Assembly (NCBI GenBank): GCA_963773665.1
Contig: CAVZBZ010000001.1
Span: forward strand, 186,001-250,000
Length of the DNA: 64,000 nucleotides
DNA from: DATJLY01 sp963773665
Lineage (GTDB): Bacteria > Pseudomonadota > Alphaproteobacteria > ATCC43930 > CGMCC-115725
Reading direction: 5' to 3'
The position numbers were made by a program, and so were the translations under genes. Below the pieces are notes generated by a model. That model did no database searches, was not told where the DNA came from, and saw only the letters and a program-made list of their open reading frames with translations. This document shows positions 42,007 through 50,799 of this stretch, in pieces (positions within the stretch are counted from its first letter, which is position 1; every line of letters begins with the position of its first letter).

Positions 42007-42894
42007 TTACTTGGTTGCGTCGGCGGCCGTGCGGCCTTTCGCGCGGGGCGCGCGGGGCGGCGGGATGGCGCTCTGCGGCAGGAGCCCTTCGAGCCCGTAA
42101 TCGACCAGCCGCACGAAATCGAGGCGCGAGAGATCGGCGTACGGCTCGACGCGGACGATGCCGTTCTCGACGCCCGAGACCACGCCCACCGGCAGGCTCG
42201 GCGGGAACACGCCGCCGGCGCCGCTCGTGACGATGCGGTCGCCCGATGCGACCGGCGACTTGGGCTCGAGGAAGGAAAGCCGCGGCCGGTTGGAATTGTC
42301 GCCGTCGAGGAGCGCGCGCTCGCTGGTGCGCTCGACCATGACCGGGATGTGCGAATTGAGGTCGGTGAGGAGGAGGATGCGCGCCGTGCGTCCGCCCACC
42401 TCGGAGACGCGGCCGATGAGGCCGTCGCCGGTCAGCGCCGCCTCGCCGCGCTGCACGCCGTCCTGGGCGCCGGCATCGACCAGCACGTTGCGCAGGAACG
42501 CGCCGCCGGAATCGCCGATGACGCGCGCCGCGAGCGAGGTCGCCGACTGGTCCGGGACGAGCTTCGTCATGTCGCGCAGCGAGGCGTTCTCGGCGGCAAG
42601 CCGGCGCGCCACTTCCTGCCATTGCAGGAGCCGCGCGTTGTCCTCGCGCAATATCGCATTCTCGCGAAAGACCGCGACCGCATCCTCGACGCGCGCGACG
42701 ACGGCGCTCGCCGCCGAAAACGGCGCCGCCACCGCCTCCATCACCGGCGCCAGCGCATCCGCCACCGCTTCGCGCGTCTTGTCGATGACGAGAATGTCGG
42801 CCTTGCCGAGGACGGTCAGAAGCGCCGAGACGAATACGAGCATCGGCAGCGCCAGGCGCTGTGCCGCGGCTTTCACCGGAGGCGAAAGTCTCAT
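42007..42894 (-). CDS. mreC: Rod shape-determining protein MreC
   Basis: 295 aa. One N-terminal membrane segment (LALPMLVFVSALLTVLGKAD) is followed by a coiled coil (about 70-110: LREDNARLLQWQEVARRLAA) and a beta-rich periplasmic domain (GLIGRVSEVGGRTARILLLT; TSGAGGVFPPSLPVGVVSGV). The C-terminus is Pro/Ala-rich. MreC is the periplasmic scaffold that activates PBP2. It lies 106 nt downstream of mreB. Confidence 0.93.
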   Translation of the reverse strand: MRLSPPVKAAAQRLALPMLVFVSALLTVLGKADILVIDKTREAVADALAPVMEAVAAPFSAASAVVARVEDAVAVFRENAILREDNARLLQWQEVARRLAAENASLRDMTKLVPDQSATSLAARVIGDSGGAFLRNVLVDAGAQDGVQRGEAALTGDGLIGRVSEVGGRTARILLLTDLNSHIPVMVERTSERALLDGDNSNRPRLSFLEPKSPVASGDRIVTSGAGGVFPPSLPVGVVSGVENGIVRVEPYADLSRLDFVRLVDYGLEGLLPQSAIPPPRAPRAKGRTAADATK

Positions 42895-43000
42895 TCCCTG
42901 CCCGTCCTCACCGGCTAGCGCCGATCGCGGTCCGCCGACCCTCCCACCGGCCGAACCTGACCGCCTACGTCATCTTCAACTTCTACTATCAAACAGCAGC

Positions 43001-44042
43001 CTAGTACATGCTAATCAGCACGCTTTTTAGGGTCTTCATCTCCTCGAGCGCGCGGCCCGTTCCGAGTGCCACACAGGATAACGGGTCATCGGCGATCGAG
43101 ACCGGAAGGCCGGTCGCGTGCCGGAGGACGTAGTCGAGATTGCCCAGAAGGGCGCCGCCCCCCGTTAGGACGATGCCCTTATCGACGATGTCGGCGGCAA
43201 GCTCGGGCGCGGTGTGCTCGAGCGCGACCTTGACCGCCTCGACGATGGCGCCCACCGGCTCGGCGAGGCTCTCGGCGATCTGGCGCTCGCTGATGACGAT
43301 CTCCTTGGGCACGCCGTTCATCAGGTCGCGGCCCTTGATCTCCATGACGCGGCCCTCGCCCTCCTCGGGCATGCAGGCCGAGCCGATCTCCTTCTTGATG
43401 CGCTCGGCGCTCGACTCGCCGACCAGCAGGTTATGGTTGCGGCGGATGTAGGAGATGATCGCCTCGTCCATCTTGTCGCCGGCAACGCGCGCCGAGCGCG
43501 AATAGACGATGCCGCCCAAGCGACAGCACCGCGACCTCGGTCGTGCCGCCGCCGATATCGACCACCATCGAGCCGGTCGGCTCGGTCACCGGCAGGCCTG
43601 CGCCGATCGCCGCCGCCATCGGCTCCTCGATCAGGAAGACGCGGCGGGCGCCGGCGCTTTCGGCGGATTCCTGGATGGCGCGGCGCTCGACCGCGGTCGA
43701 ACCCGACGGCACGCAGACGATGATCTGCGGCGAGGCGAAGCTGCGCCGGTTGTGCACCTTGCGGATGAAATGCTTGATCATCTCCTCGGCGACTTCGAAA
43801 TCGGCGATGACGCCGTCGCGCAAGGGACGGATCGCCTGGATGTTGCCGGGGGTGCGGCCCAGCATCATCTTGGCCTCGTCGCCCACCGCCAGAACCTGCT
43901 TCCGCCCCTTGACGTTGGCGATCGCCACGACCGAAGGCTCGTTCAGCACGATGCCGCGGCCCTTCACATAGACGAGCGTGTTGGCGGTGCCGAGGTCGAT
44001 CGCCATGTCGGCGGAGAGAATGCCCAACAGATTTCCGAACAT
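43001..44042 (-). pseudogene. mreB: Actin-like MreB, coding sequence split by a one-base frameshift
   Basis: The N-terminal part from the ATG at 44042 reads MFGNLLGILSADMAIDLGTA and runs through the phosphate-2 loop VVDIGGGTTEVAVLSL. The C-terminal part (GGIVYSRSARVAGDKMDEAI to the end LKSVLISMY) is in another frame. The switch is near 43516-43520: TCGCTTGGGCGGC is read where TCGCTGGGCGGC would keep the frame, i.e. one extra T in a TT pair. Joined, the protein is about 346 aa and otherwise perfect MreB. The gene is normally essential in rod-shaped cells and shows no other decay, so a sequencing error is the likeliest cause. Confidence 0.93.
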
Positions 44043-44110
44043 GCGTTCCAAGTTCCATTGCTTGGGACGGCTGGCGTCCCTGGTGAGCCACCCTGAAAGG
44101 TGCCCGTCCG

Positions 44111-44139
44111 CACCCCTCCCGCGCGCGGCGGAAGGGGTG
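44111..44139 (-). terminator. Hairpin between leuA and mreB
   Basis: CACCCCT at 44111-44117 and AGGGGTG at 44133-44139 form a GC-rich stem 11 nt after the leuA stop on the minus strand. No U-run follows, so it may be a weak terminator, or a stabilising structure at the 3' end of leuA before the mreB promoter. Confidence 0.35.
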
Positions 44140-44150
44140 GGACAGAACTT

Positions 44151-45734
44151 TTATGCCGACATCGCCGCGGGCGCCGAGCGCGCCCGTTTCGTCAGAAGCT
44201 TGTTCAATGCGTGAATATAGGCCCGCGCCGAGGCGACGAGCGTGTCAACATCGGCGCCCTGGCCCACGACCGTCTTGCCGCTCTCTTCGAGCCGCACGGT
44301 GACTTCGGCCTGCGCGTCGGTGCCCTCGGTCACGGCATTGACCTGGTAGAGCAGGAGGCGCGCCTCGTGCGGGACGAGCGCGCGGATCGCGTTGAAGGTC
44401 GCATCGACCGGACCGTTTCCGGTGGTGTTGGCGGTGCGCGGGACGCCGTCCACCATGAGCTCGAGCTCGGCGCTCTGCGGCCCCTTCGAGCCCGCGACGA
44501 CGCCCAAGGAGATGAACCGGATGCGCTCGGCGCCGTGCTGGATCTCGTCGTCAACGAGGGCGACGATGTCCTCGTCGTACACTTCCTTCTTGCGGTCGGC
44601 GAGATCCTTGAAGCGGCGGAACGCGTCGTTCATGGCGTTGTCGCCCAAGCGGAACCCCAGCTCCTCGAGCTTCATCTTGAAGGCGTGGCGGCCGGAATGC
44701 TTGCCCATGACGAGGGTCGATTTGTTGAGCCCCACGGATTCCGGCGTCATGATCTCGTAGGTGCCGGCGTGCTTCAGCATGCCGTCCTGGTGGATGCCGC
44801 TTTCGTGCGCGAAGGCGTTGGCGCCGACGATCGCCTTGTTGGGCTGGACGACGAAGCCGGTGACCGCCGAGACGAGGCGCGAGGCGCGCGTGATGTAGTC
44901 GGTCTTGACCCCCGTATCGTACGGCATGGCGTCGTGGCGCGTGCGCAGCGCCATGACGATCTCCTCGAGCGACGCGTTCCCGGCCCGCTCGCCGAGCCCG
45001 TTCACGGTGCATTCGACTTGGCGCGCGCCGGCGCCGACCGCGGCCAGGGAATTCGCGACGGCGAGTCCGAGATCGTTGTGGCAGTGGACCGAGATCACCG
45101 CCTTGTCGATGTTGGGCACGCGGTTCATCAGCATGCGAATGAGGGCCGCGAACTCCTCGGGCACGGCATATCCCACCGTGTCGGGGATGTTGACGGTTTG
45201 GGCGCCCGCCTTGATCGCGCTCTCGACCGTGCGGCACAGGAAATCGTGCTCGGTGCGCGAGCCGTCCTCGCACGACCATTCGACGTCGGGGCTGAGGTTG
45301 CGCGCGTGCGTGACGCTGTCGATCACCGCCTGATGCACCTGCTCGGGCTCCATCTGGAGCTTGAACTTCATGTGCAGCGGCGAGGTCGAGATGAAGGTGT
45401 GGATGCGCGGGAGGCTCGCATGCTGCACCGCCTCCCAGCAGCGGTCGATGTCGCCGCGGCCGGCGCGCGCGAGGCCGCAGACGCGGGCGGCCTTCACCAG
45501 CTTGGCGATCTCGCGCACCGCTTCGAAGTCGCCGTTCGATGCGATCGGGAAGCCCGCCTCGATCACATCGACGCCCATCTCTTCGAGGAGAAGCGCGATC
45601 TTGATCTTCTCGTCGAGGTTCATCGACGCGCCGGGCGATTGCTCGCCGTCGCGGAGCGTGGTGTCGAAAATGACGACGCGGTGCTTGGGCGGTTCGGCCG
45701 AAGCCTTGGTCTTGGGGGTAGTGGTGGCGCACAT
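44151..45734 (-). CDS. leuA: 2-isopropylmalate synthase
   Basis: 527 aa, full length. It condenses acetyl-CoA with 3-methyl-2-oxobutanoate, the first committed step of leucine synthesis. The catalytic barrel has FDTTLRDGEQSPGASMN and metal-binding HCHNDLGLAVANSLAAVGAG; the segment NGLGERAGNASLEE is also diagnostic. The C-terminal allosteric LeuA dimer domain (leucine feedback) is present from about residue 400. The ATG at 45734 gives MCATTTPKTK. A candidate leader peptide and hairpin precede it, as expected for leucine-responsive control. Confidence 0.95.
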   Translation of the reverse strand: MCATTTPKTKASAEPPKHRVVIFDTTLRDGEQSPGASMNLDEKIKIALLLEEMGVDVIEAGFPIASNGDFEAVREIAKLVKAARVCGLARAGRGDIDRCWEAVQHASLPRIHTFISTSPLHMKFKLQMEPEQVHQAVIDSVTHARNLSPDVEWSCEDGSRTEHDFLCRTVESAIKAGAQTVNIPDTVGYAVPEEFAALIRMLMNRVPNIDKAVISVHCHNDLGLAVANSLAAVGAGARQVECTVNGLGERAGNASLEEIVMALRTRHDAMPYDTGVKTDYITRASRLVSAVTGFVVQPNKAIVGANAFAHESGIHQDGMLKHAGTYEIMTPESVGLNKSTLVMGKHSGRHAFKMKLEELGFRLGDNAMNDAFRRFKDLADRKKEVYDEDIVALVDDEIQHGAERIRFISLGVVAGSKGPQSAELELMVDGVPRTANTTGNGPVDATFNAIRALVPHEARLLLYQVNAVTEGTDAQAEVTVRLEESGKTVVGQGADVDTLVASARAYIHALNKLLTKRARSAPAAMSA

Positions 45735-45782
45735 GGCGCGAATCCTCTCGTCTCGGAAGCGACTACGAGCCTTAAGACGCAA

Positions 45783-45824
45783 CCCCTGACTGCGCAGACG
45801 GGCTCAATCGCCCGCGCTCAGGGG
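45783..45824 (-). promoter_or_regulatory. Strong hairpin in the leuA leader
   Basis: On the minus strand, CCCCTGA, GCGC and GGGC pair in order with GCCC, GCGC and TCAGGGG, leaving small bulges and a 6-nt loop. The structure lies 49 nt before leuA and overlaps the stop codon of a 41-codon upstream frame. No U-run follows, so if regulatory it may act on translation or be remodelled by ribosomes on the leader. Confidence 0.45.
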
Positions 45825-45943
45825 CGCCTAAGTCGCAGCGCTCCCGCGCCCCGCAGCGAGCCGCGCCGGGCGAACGCAACACGCAGCAACCGGCCGAGCA
45901 TGGCGCTCGTCCCGCTGCCGTCCAATGCGTTCTTCCGGACCAT
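45818..45943 (-). CDS. Candidate leuA leader peptide
   Basis: 41 codons from an ATG at 45943 with GAGGGG 8 nt upstream, a better ribosome site than many genes here. The second half is rich in Leu and Arg (MLGRLLRVAFARRGSLRGAG, then ALRLRRP), about seven Leu in 41. The stop falls inside the 5' arm of the leader hairpin. Leucine-codon leader peptides before leuA are known in proteobacteria. The Leu codons here are not consecutive, so this is suggestive only. Confidence 0.4.
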   Translation of the reverse strand: MVRKNALDGSGTSAMLGRLLRVAFARRGSLRGAGALRLRRP

Positions 45944-46027
45944 CGAATCGTCCCCTCGGCTCGCTTCAAGCCTGCGTCGAACAGGCTTAAAATCGAGTTA
46001 ACGAATTTTTATTCGCCTCGCGACCTG

Positions 46028-46055
46028 TCTATAGCGATTCCTGTGGAAATCGCAA
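46028..46055 (-). promoter_or_regulatory. Candidate leuA promoter
   Basis: On the minus strand TTGCGA (46050-46055), a 16-bp spacer and TATAGA (46028-46033) form a reasonable sigma-70-type promoter. The transcript would begin near 46020 and carry a leader of nearly 290 nt including the candidate leader peptide. Confidence 0.45.
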
Positions 46056-46078
46056 GGATCGCGTTAACCACGAACGCT

Positions 46079-46103
46079 AAAATTGGGTTCGTTCGGCAAA
46101 ATC
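46079..46103. repeat. Intergenic repeat copy AAAATTGGGTTCGTTCGG
   Basis: The 25-bp sequence here differs by one base from 6632-6656 (C for T at one position) and resembles 6521-6545. It sits between the leuA promoter and the 3' end of the FAH-family gene. Nothing else is seen in 46104-46173. Confidence 0.6.
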
Positions 46104-46173
46104 ACACATCCTGCGCTTGACCGCTTTTGACGTACAATATCTAGGGACGGCGCCGGCCGCCGTCAAGGGCGGC

Positions 46174-47013
46174 CTAGCCCCAGGCGACGACGCGCTGCTT
46201 CTGCTCGCCGAGCTTCGATACGGTGAGGCGCATCGTGTCGCCCGCCTTGAGAAAACGGCCGCGGCCCAAGCCCACGCCGGCCGGCGTGCCGGTCGGAATG
46301 ATGTCGCCCGGCTCGAGCGTCATGAACTGGCTGACGTAGCTTACGATGTGGGCGCAGCCGAAGATCATGTTGCGCGTGTTGCCGTTCTGCATCGTCTCGC
46401 CGCTCACCTCGCAGACAAGATCGAGCGCCTGCGGGTCGCCAATTTCGTCCGGCGTGACGAGCCACGGACCCAAGGGGCAGAACGTGTCGCTGCTCTTGCC
46501 CTTGGTCCATTGCCCGCCGCGGTTCATCTGGAAGTCGCGCTCCGACACGTCGTTGACGATGCAGAATCCCGCCACGTATTTGAGCCAGTCGTTCTCCGCG
46601 ACGTAGCTCGCGCGCGTGCCGATGACGATGCCGAGCTCGACCTCCCAGTCGCCCTTCACCGATCCCTTCGGCAGCATCACGTCGTCGTTCGGGCCGATGA
46701 TCGAGCTGGTCGCCTTCAGGAAGATGATCGGCTCCTTCGGATACTGCGACTTGGTCTCGTCGGCGTGGTCGCGGTAGTTGAGGCCGATCGCGACGAGCTT
46801 GCCGACCTTGCCGACACACGGGCCGATGCGCGGTGTGCCGGAAACGAGTGGCAGGGTCGCGGCATCGAGTTTCTTGATGCGCTCCAGCGAAGACGGCGAA
46901 AGCTGATCCGGGCCGAGATCGGGAACGACGCCGGAAAGATCGCGGAGCTTGCCGTCGCGATCCAAAAGTCCCGGCTTCTCCTGGCCGCGCGGACCATAGC
47001 GAAGGAGTTTCAT
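46174..47013 (-). CDS. Fumarylacetoacetate hydrolase-family protein
   Basis: 279 aa. Family landmarks are KLVAIGLNYRDHADE, the metal-binding acidic triad in DWEVELGIVIGTRASYV and GFCIVNDVSERDFQ, and PGDIIPTGTPAGVGLGRG near the C-terminus. The family covers beta-diketone hydrolases, 2-oxo-hydratases and oxaloacetate decarboxylases; this length fits the bacterial YcgM-like/ureidoglycolate-lyase-like subgroup. The ATG at 47013 follows AAAGGATGAGG. It is 4 nt downstream of the TIM-barrel isomerase gene, so they are cotranscribed. Confidence 0.88.
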   Translation of the reverse strand: MKLLRYGPRGQEKPGLLDRDGKLRDLSGVVPDLGPDQLSPSSLERIKKLDAATLPLVSGTPRIGPCVGKVGKLVAIGLNYRDHADETKSQYPKEPIIFLKATSSIIGPNDDVMLPKGSVKGDWEVELGIVIGTRASYVAENDWLKYVAGFCIVNDVSERDFQMNRGGQWTKGKSSDTFCPLGPWLVTPDEIGDPQALDLVCEVSGETMQNGNTRNMIFGCAHIVSYVSQFMTLEPGDIIPTGTPAGVGLGRGRFLKAGDTMRLTVSKLGEQKQRVVAWG

Positions 47014-47017
47014 GGCC

Positions 47018-47827
47018 TCATCCTTTCCCTGTGTGAATTCCCCACGGCCGCGCCCAGCCGAGCCCATCGAGCGTCGCCCCGGCAGGGCGGTATTCGGCGC
47101 CGACCCAGTGGCCGTAGCCGATCCGGTCGAGATGGTCGAGGACGAAGGCGCAGTTTATCTCGCCCCGGTCGGGCTCGTGCCGGCCGGGCACGCCGGCGAT
47201 CTGGATATGGCCGATGCGCGGCAGCAGCCGCTCGGCATGGGATGCGAGCGCGCCCTCGCTGATCTGGCAGTGATAGAAGTCGAACTGCAGCATCACGTTC
47301 TGGCGCGCGATGCGGTCGAGGAGCGCCACCGCCTGGCCGGTCGTGCGCAGGAAATATCCCGGCTGATCGGTCGCGTTGAGCGGCTCGAGCAGAAGCGTGA
47401 CGCCGTCGCCGGCCGCGCGGTCGGCCGCGCGCTGCAGATTGCGGACGTAGAGCGCCTCGTTCTCCGGCGTCGCAGCGGCGCGGCCGGCGAGCACGTGGAT
47501 GCGCTGGCACCCGATCGCGCGCGCGTAGGCGAGCGCGCGCTCGAGGCTCGCCATGAAATCCCGCTCGGCGCCGGCAAGAGCGGCGAAGCCGCGCTCGAAC
47601 GCGCCCTCGCCCGGCGGCACGTTGATGAGCACGGCCTCGAGCCCGTGCCGCGTCAGCGCGACCGCGAAATCGTCGGCCGGCGTCGCGTAAGGATACTGGC
47701 ATTCGACGGCGCGGAACCCGACCTCGGCCGCCGCCGCGATGCGGTCGAGGAACGCATGCTCGGGGAACAGCATGCTGATGTTGGCGGCAAGCTTCGGCAG
47801 GCGAGCCTCGCTTTCAAGGATGCGCAA
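47018..47827 (-). CDS. Hydroxypyruvate isomerase-family TIM-barrel protein
   Basis: 269 aa from a TTG at 47827; the start is uncertain and the frame is open to 47872. The core PKLAANISMLFPEHAFLDRI is typical of Hyi-like xylose-isomerase-type barrels. Later segments LLLEPLNATDQPGYFL, LQFDFYHCQISEG and IGHIQIAGVPGRHEPD contain the metal-binding Glu, Asp, His and Glu expected. It interconverts small hydroxy-keto acids. With the FAH-family gene it forms a two-gene unit; the substrate is unproven. Confidence 0.82.
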   Translation of the reverse strand: MRILESEARLPKLAANISMLFPEHAFLDRIAAAAEVGFRAVECQYPYATPADDFAVALTRHGLEAVLINVPPGEGAFERGFAALAGAERDFMASLERALAYARAIGCQRIHVLAGRAAATPENEALYVRNLQRAADRAAGDGVTLLLEPLNATDQPGYFLRTTGQAVALLDRIARQNVMLQFDFYHCQISEGALASHAERLLPRIGHIQIAGVPGRHEPDRGEINCAFVLDHLDRIGYGHWVGAEYRPAGATLDGLGWARPWGIHTGKG

Positions 47828-47895
47828 TCGCGCCGTTGCCGCTAGTGTTTCTCCGAACCACCGCGGACACAAGAGGCGAGCGCGTCACGCCGGGA

Positions 47896-48900
47896 ATGAG
47901 CGCCACTGTTGCAGAGTTCGCCAAGGCGGAAAAGCGCTCCGTCCGCTGGTCATCGTTTGCGGGTTCGGTTCTCCTCCATGCGGCGCTGATTGCGCTCATC
48001 CTTTTCTGGTGGCAGCCGCGCGCGGCCGACGAGCCGCCGCTCGAGATCGTGCAACTGGTGCCAGAGACGCAAGGCGCGGAGGGCGCCGCGGGCGGCGGCG
48101 GCGGCGCGGCCGAAGCAGCGGCCAGCGCCGCAGCCGCGCCCGCCGCAGATGCCGAGCCTGCACCGCAAGCCGATGCTGCCGCGCCTGCGCAAGAGCCCGA
48201 GCCGCCCGCGGCAGCGGCAACGCCCGCGCCCGAGCCGCCCGCGGCAGCGGCAGCGCCAACGCCCGAGCCCCAGCCAACTCCGGCGCCCGCGGTCGTAGCC
48301 GAGGCGACGCCGCTCCCGCCACCGCCGCCACCACCGCCTCGCCCGCAGCGAAAGCCGGATCATGCCGCCGCCGCGCCCGCTGTCGCGCCGCCGCCGCCGC
48401 AGCCGGCGGTCGATGCGCCTGCGCCGCAAGCCATGGCCGAAGCATCGACGGCCGCGCCGAGCGTCGTTGCGGCGCCGCCGGCGCCAACGCCCGCCGCGAC
48501 GCAAGGGCCGGGCAGCGGCCCGGCCGAGAAAGCGGGACCGGGCGAGGGCGTGCGAGGCACCGGCGCGGGCATCACTGGCGATCGGTCGGGCGCAGGCGAC
48601 GAATGGTTCGATCGCGTCCGCCGTCACTTGCGGCGCTTCATGCGGAACCCGAACGAGGGGCGAAAGGACCCGACCTACGGCACGGTGTGGCTGTCGATCA
48701 CCGTTGCGCGTGACGGCACCGTGCTCGACGCCGCGATCGAGCAAAGCTCGGGCGTGGCCTATCTCGACCAGTCGGCGCTGCAGATGGTGCGCGACGCATC
48801 GCCCTTGCCGCCGGTGCCCGACGACATCCCGGCTGCGCAGGTCAAATTCAAAATCCCCGCCCAATACGAGCCGGGTTTTTTCGAGCGCCTGTTCCGGTGA
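47896..48900 (+). CDS. TonB-like energy-transducing protein
   Basis: 334 aa from the ATG at 47896. One membrane segment (FAGSVLLHAALIALILFWW, about residues 22-40) is followed by a very long Pro/Ala-rich periplasmic linker (about 60-215) and a TonB C-terminal domain (about 240-334: RKDPTYGTVWLSITVARDGT, then SSGVAYLDQSALQMV). It would carry proton-motive energy from ExbBD to outer-membrane receptors. No exbB, exbD or receptor gene is adjacent. It diverges from the Hyi-family gene. Confidence 0.82.
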   Translation: MSATVAEFAKAEKRSVRWSSFAGSVLLHAALIALILFWWQPRAADEPPLEIVQLVPETQGAEGAAGGGGGAAEAAASAAAAPAADAEPAPQADAAAPAQEPEPPAAAATPAPEPPAAAAAPTPEPQPTPAPAVVAEATPLPPPPPPPPRPQRKPDHAAAAPAVAPPPPQPAVDAPAPQAMAEASTAAPSVVAAPPAPTPAATQGPGSGPAEKAGPGEGVRGTGAGITGDRSGAGDEWFDRVRRHLRRFMRNPNEGRKDPTYGTVWLSITVARDGTVLDAAIEQSSGVAYLDQSALQMVRDASPLPPVPDDIPAAQVKFKIPAQYEPGFFERLFR

Positions 48901-48903
48901 ACT

Positions 48904-48932
48904 GTCCCTCTCCCGCTACGCGGGCGAGGGAC
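48904..48932. terminator. Hairpin between the convergent tonB-like and recQ genes
   Basis: GTCCCTC at 48904-48910 pairs with GAGGGAC at 48926-48932, with a further CCCG/CGGG stem inside. It overlaps the recQ stop codon (48916-48918). Its position between convergent genes suggests a shared terminator, though no U-run is present; it also resembles dispersed palindromic repeats. Confidence 0.4.
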
Positions 48933-50799
48933 GTTCGTTGATGGCGGCGAGGAAGCGGTCGCCATAGCGGCGCAGTTTGCTCGCGCCGACGCCGGGGATG
49001 ACGGACATCCCGTCGAGATCCTTGGGCCGCGCGCGCACCATGGCGAGGAGCGTCGCATCGTGGAAGATGACGTAGGGCGGCACCTGCTGCTCTCGCGCAA
49101 GATCGAGGCGAAGGGCGCGGAGAAGCTGCCACAGCGCCTCGTCCGGGGCATTCATGTCGCCGGCGGGCGTTTCAGCGGCACGCGGCGCGGATCGGGCGCG
49201 GGCACGCGGCGGCTCGGCCGGGTCGGCGCGGAAGGAGACGGGAATCTCGCCGCGCAGCACGGCGGGCGCGGACATGCCGAGGCGAAGGCCGCCATGGCCT
49301 TCGAGATCGACCGCGAGATGGCCTTGCGCCACGAGCTGGCGGAACACCGATTGCCATTCGCCGCGCGCAAGCTCGGTGCCGATGCCGAACGTCTTGAGCT
49401 GATCGTGGCCGAGGCGCGCTATGCGCTCGTTGGCGCGGCCCAGGAGCAGGTCGACGAGATATGCCACGCCGAAGCGCTGGCCGGTGCGCACCACCGCCGA
49501 GAGCGCCTTTTGCGCGGCGACCATTCCGTCCCAGACGCGCGCCGGCTTGAGGCAATTGTCGCAATTGCCGCACGGCGCGTGCCCGGCCTCGCCGAAATAC
49601 GAAAGCAGCACCTGGCGCCGGCACGACGCCGTCTCGCAATATCCCAAAAGCGCGTCGAGCCGCTGGCGCTCGATGCGGCGCTGGCGCTCGTCGAGGTTGG
49701 CGCCCTCGAGCAGCGCCAGAAGCGCCGTCACGTCCTGCAGGCCATACGTCATCCAGGCATTGGCCGGGAGACCGTCGCGGCCGGCGCGGCCGGTCTCCTG
49801 GTAATAGGCCTCGAGACTTTTGGGCGCGTCGAGATGCGCGACGAAGCGCACGTTGGGCTTGTCGATGCCCATGCCGAACGCGACGGTCGCGACCATGATG
49901 ACGCCTTCCTCCTTGAGGAAGCGGTCCTGGTTGCGCTCGCGCGTCGAGGCGTCGAGGCCGGCGTGATAGGGCAGCGCGACCTTCCCCTTGCCGCAGAGCC
50001 ACGCGGCCACGTCCTCGACGCGGCGGCGCGACAGGCAATAGACGATGCCGGCGTCGCCCGGATGCTGCGCGGTGATGAAGGACAGAAGCTGCGCCTTGGC
50101 ATCGTCCTTGGGCAGCACGCGATAGCGGATGTTGGGCCGGTCGAAGCCAGCGGCGAAGACGCGCGCGCCGCCGAGATTGAGGCGCTCGACCATGTCGCGC
50201 CGGGTCGGCCCGTCGGCGGTCGCGGTGAGCGCGATGCGCGGCACCGCGGCGAAGCGCTCGTGCAGCACCGACAATTGCAGATATTCGGGCCGGAAATCGT
50301 GGCCCCAGTGCGACACGCAATGCGCTTCGTCGATCGCGAAGAGGGCGAGGCGCGCGCGCGACAGAAGATCGAGCGTGCGCCCCATCATGAGGCGCTCGGG
50401 CGCGACATAGACCAGATCGAGCGCGCCCTCGCGGATCGCGCGCTCGACGTCCTGCGCCTCGACCGGCGAGAGCGTCGAATTGAGATATGCGGCGCGCACG
50501 CCGGCCTGGCGCAGCCCGTCGACCTGGTCTTTCATGAGCGCGATGAGCGGCGACACGACCACGCCGACGCCCGGCCGCACCAGCGCCGGAACCTGGTAGC
50601 ACAGCGACTTGCCGCCGCCCGTCGGCATCAGCACGAGCGCGTCGCCGCCGGCGATGACGTGGCGCACGATCGCTTCCTGTTCGCCGCGGAACGAGGAATA
50701 GCCCCACACCTCGCGCAGCAGGCGATGCGCCTCGTCGGCCGCCGCCATCGCCTGCACCCCCGCCATTCCCCGCCCGAACATTGGCCTCGACTGCGCCAT
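48916..50799 (-). CDS. recQ: ATP-dependent DNA helicase RecQ
   Basis: 627 aa. Walker A is PTGGGKS (59-65), motif II is DEAH in FAIDEAHCVSHWGHDFRPEY, and motif VI is QETGRAGRDG. The RecQ-C zinc site is CETASCRRQ followed by CGNCDNC. A C-terminal HRDC domain is visible (ALRLDLAREQQVPPYVIFHD). It unwinds recombination and stalled-fork intermediates. The ATG at 50799 begins MAQSRPMFGRG; an in-frame frame extends upstream without a clear start. Confidence 0.94.
   Translation of the reverse strand: MAQSRPMFGRGMAGVQAMAAADEAHRLLREVWGYSSFRGEQEAIVRHVIAGGDALVLMPTGGGKSLCYQVPALVRPGVGVVVSPLIALMKDQVDGLRQAGVRAAYLNSTLSPVEAQDVERAIREGALDLVYVAPERLMMGRTLDLLSRARLALFAIDEAHCVSHWGHDFRPEYLQLSVLHERFAAVPRIALTATADGPTRRDMVERLNLGGARVFAAGFDRPNIRYRVLPKDDAKAQLLSFITAQHPGDAGIVYCLSRRRVEDVAAWLCGKGKVALPYHAGLDASTRERNQDRFLKEEGVIMVATVAFGMGIDKPNVRFVAHLDAPKSLEAYYQETGRAGRDGLPANAWMTYGLQDVTALLALLEGANLDERQRRIERQRLDALLGYCETASCRRQVLLSYFGEAGHAPCGNCDNCLKPARVWDGMVAAQKALSAVVRTGQRFGVAYLVDLLLGRANERIARLGHDQLKTFGIGTELARGEWQSVFRQLVAQGHLAVDLEGHGGLRLGMSAPAVLRGEIPVSFRADPAEPPRARARSAPRAAETPAGDMNAPDEALWQLLRALRLDLAREQQVPPYVIFHDATLLAMVRARPKDLDGMSVIPGVGASKLRRYGDRFLAAINERPSPA

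Noticed and set aside
38352..45969. Long plus-strand frames across rodA, mrdA, mreC, mreB and leuA
   Set aside because: They are antisense shadows with His/Arg/Asp-rich composition; the minus-strand genes carry all family motifs.
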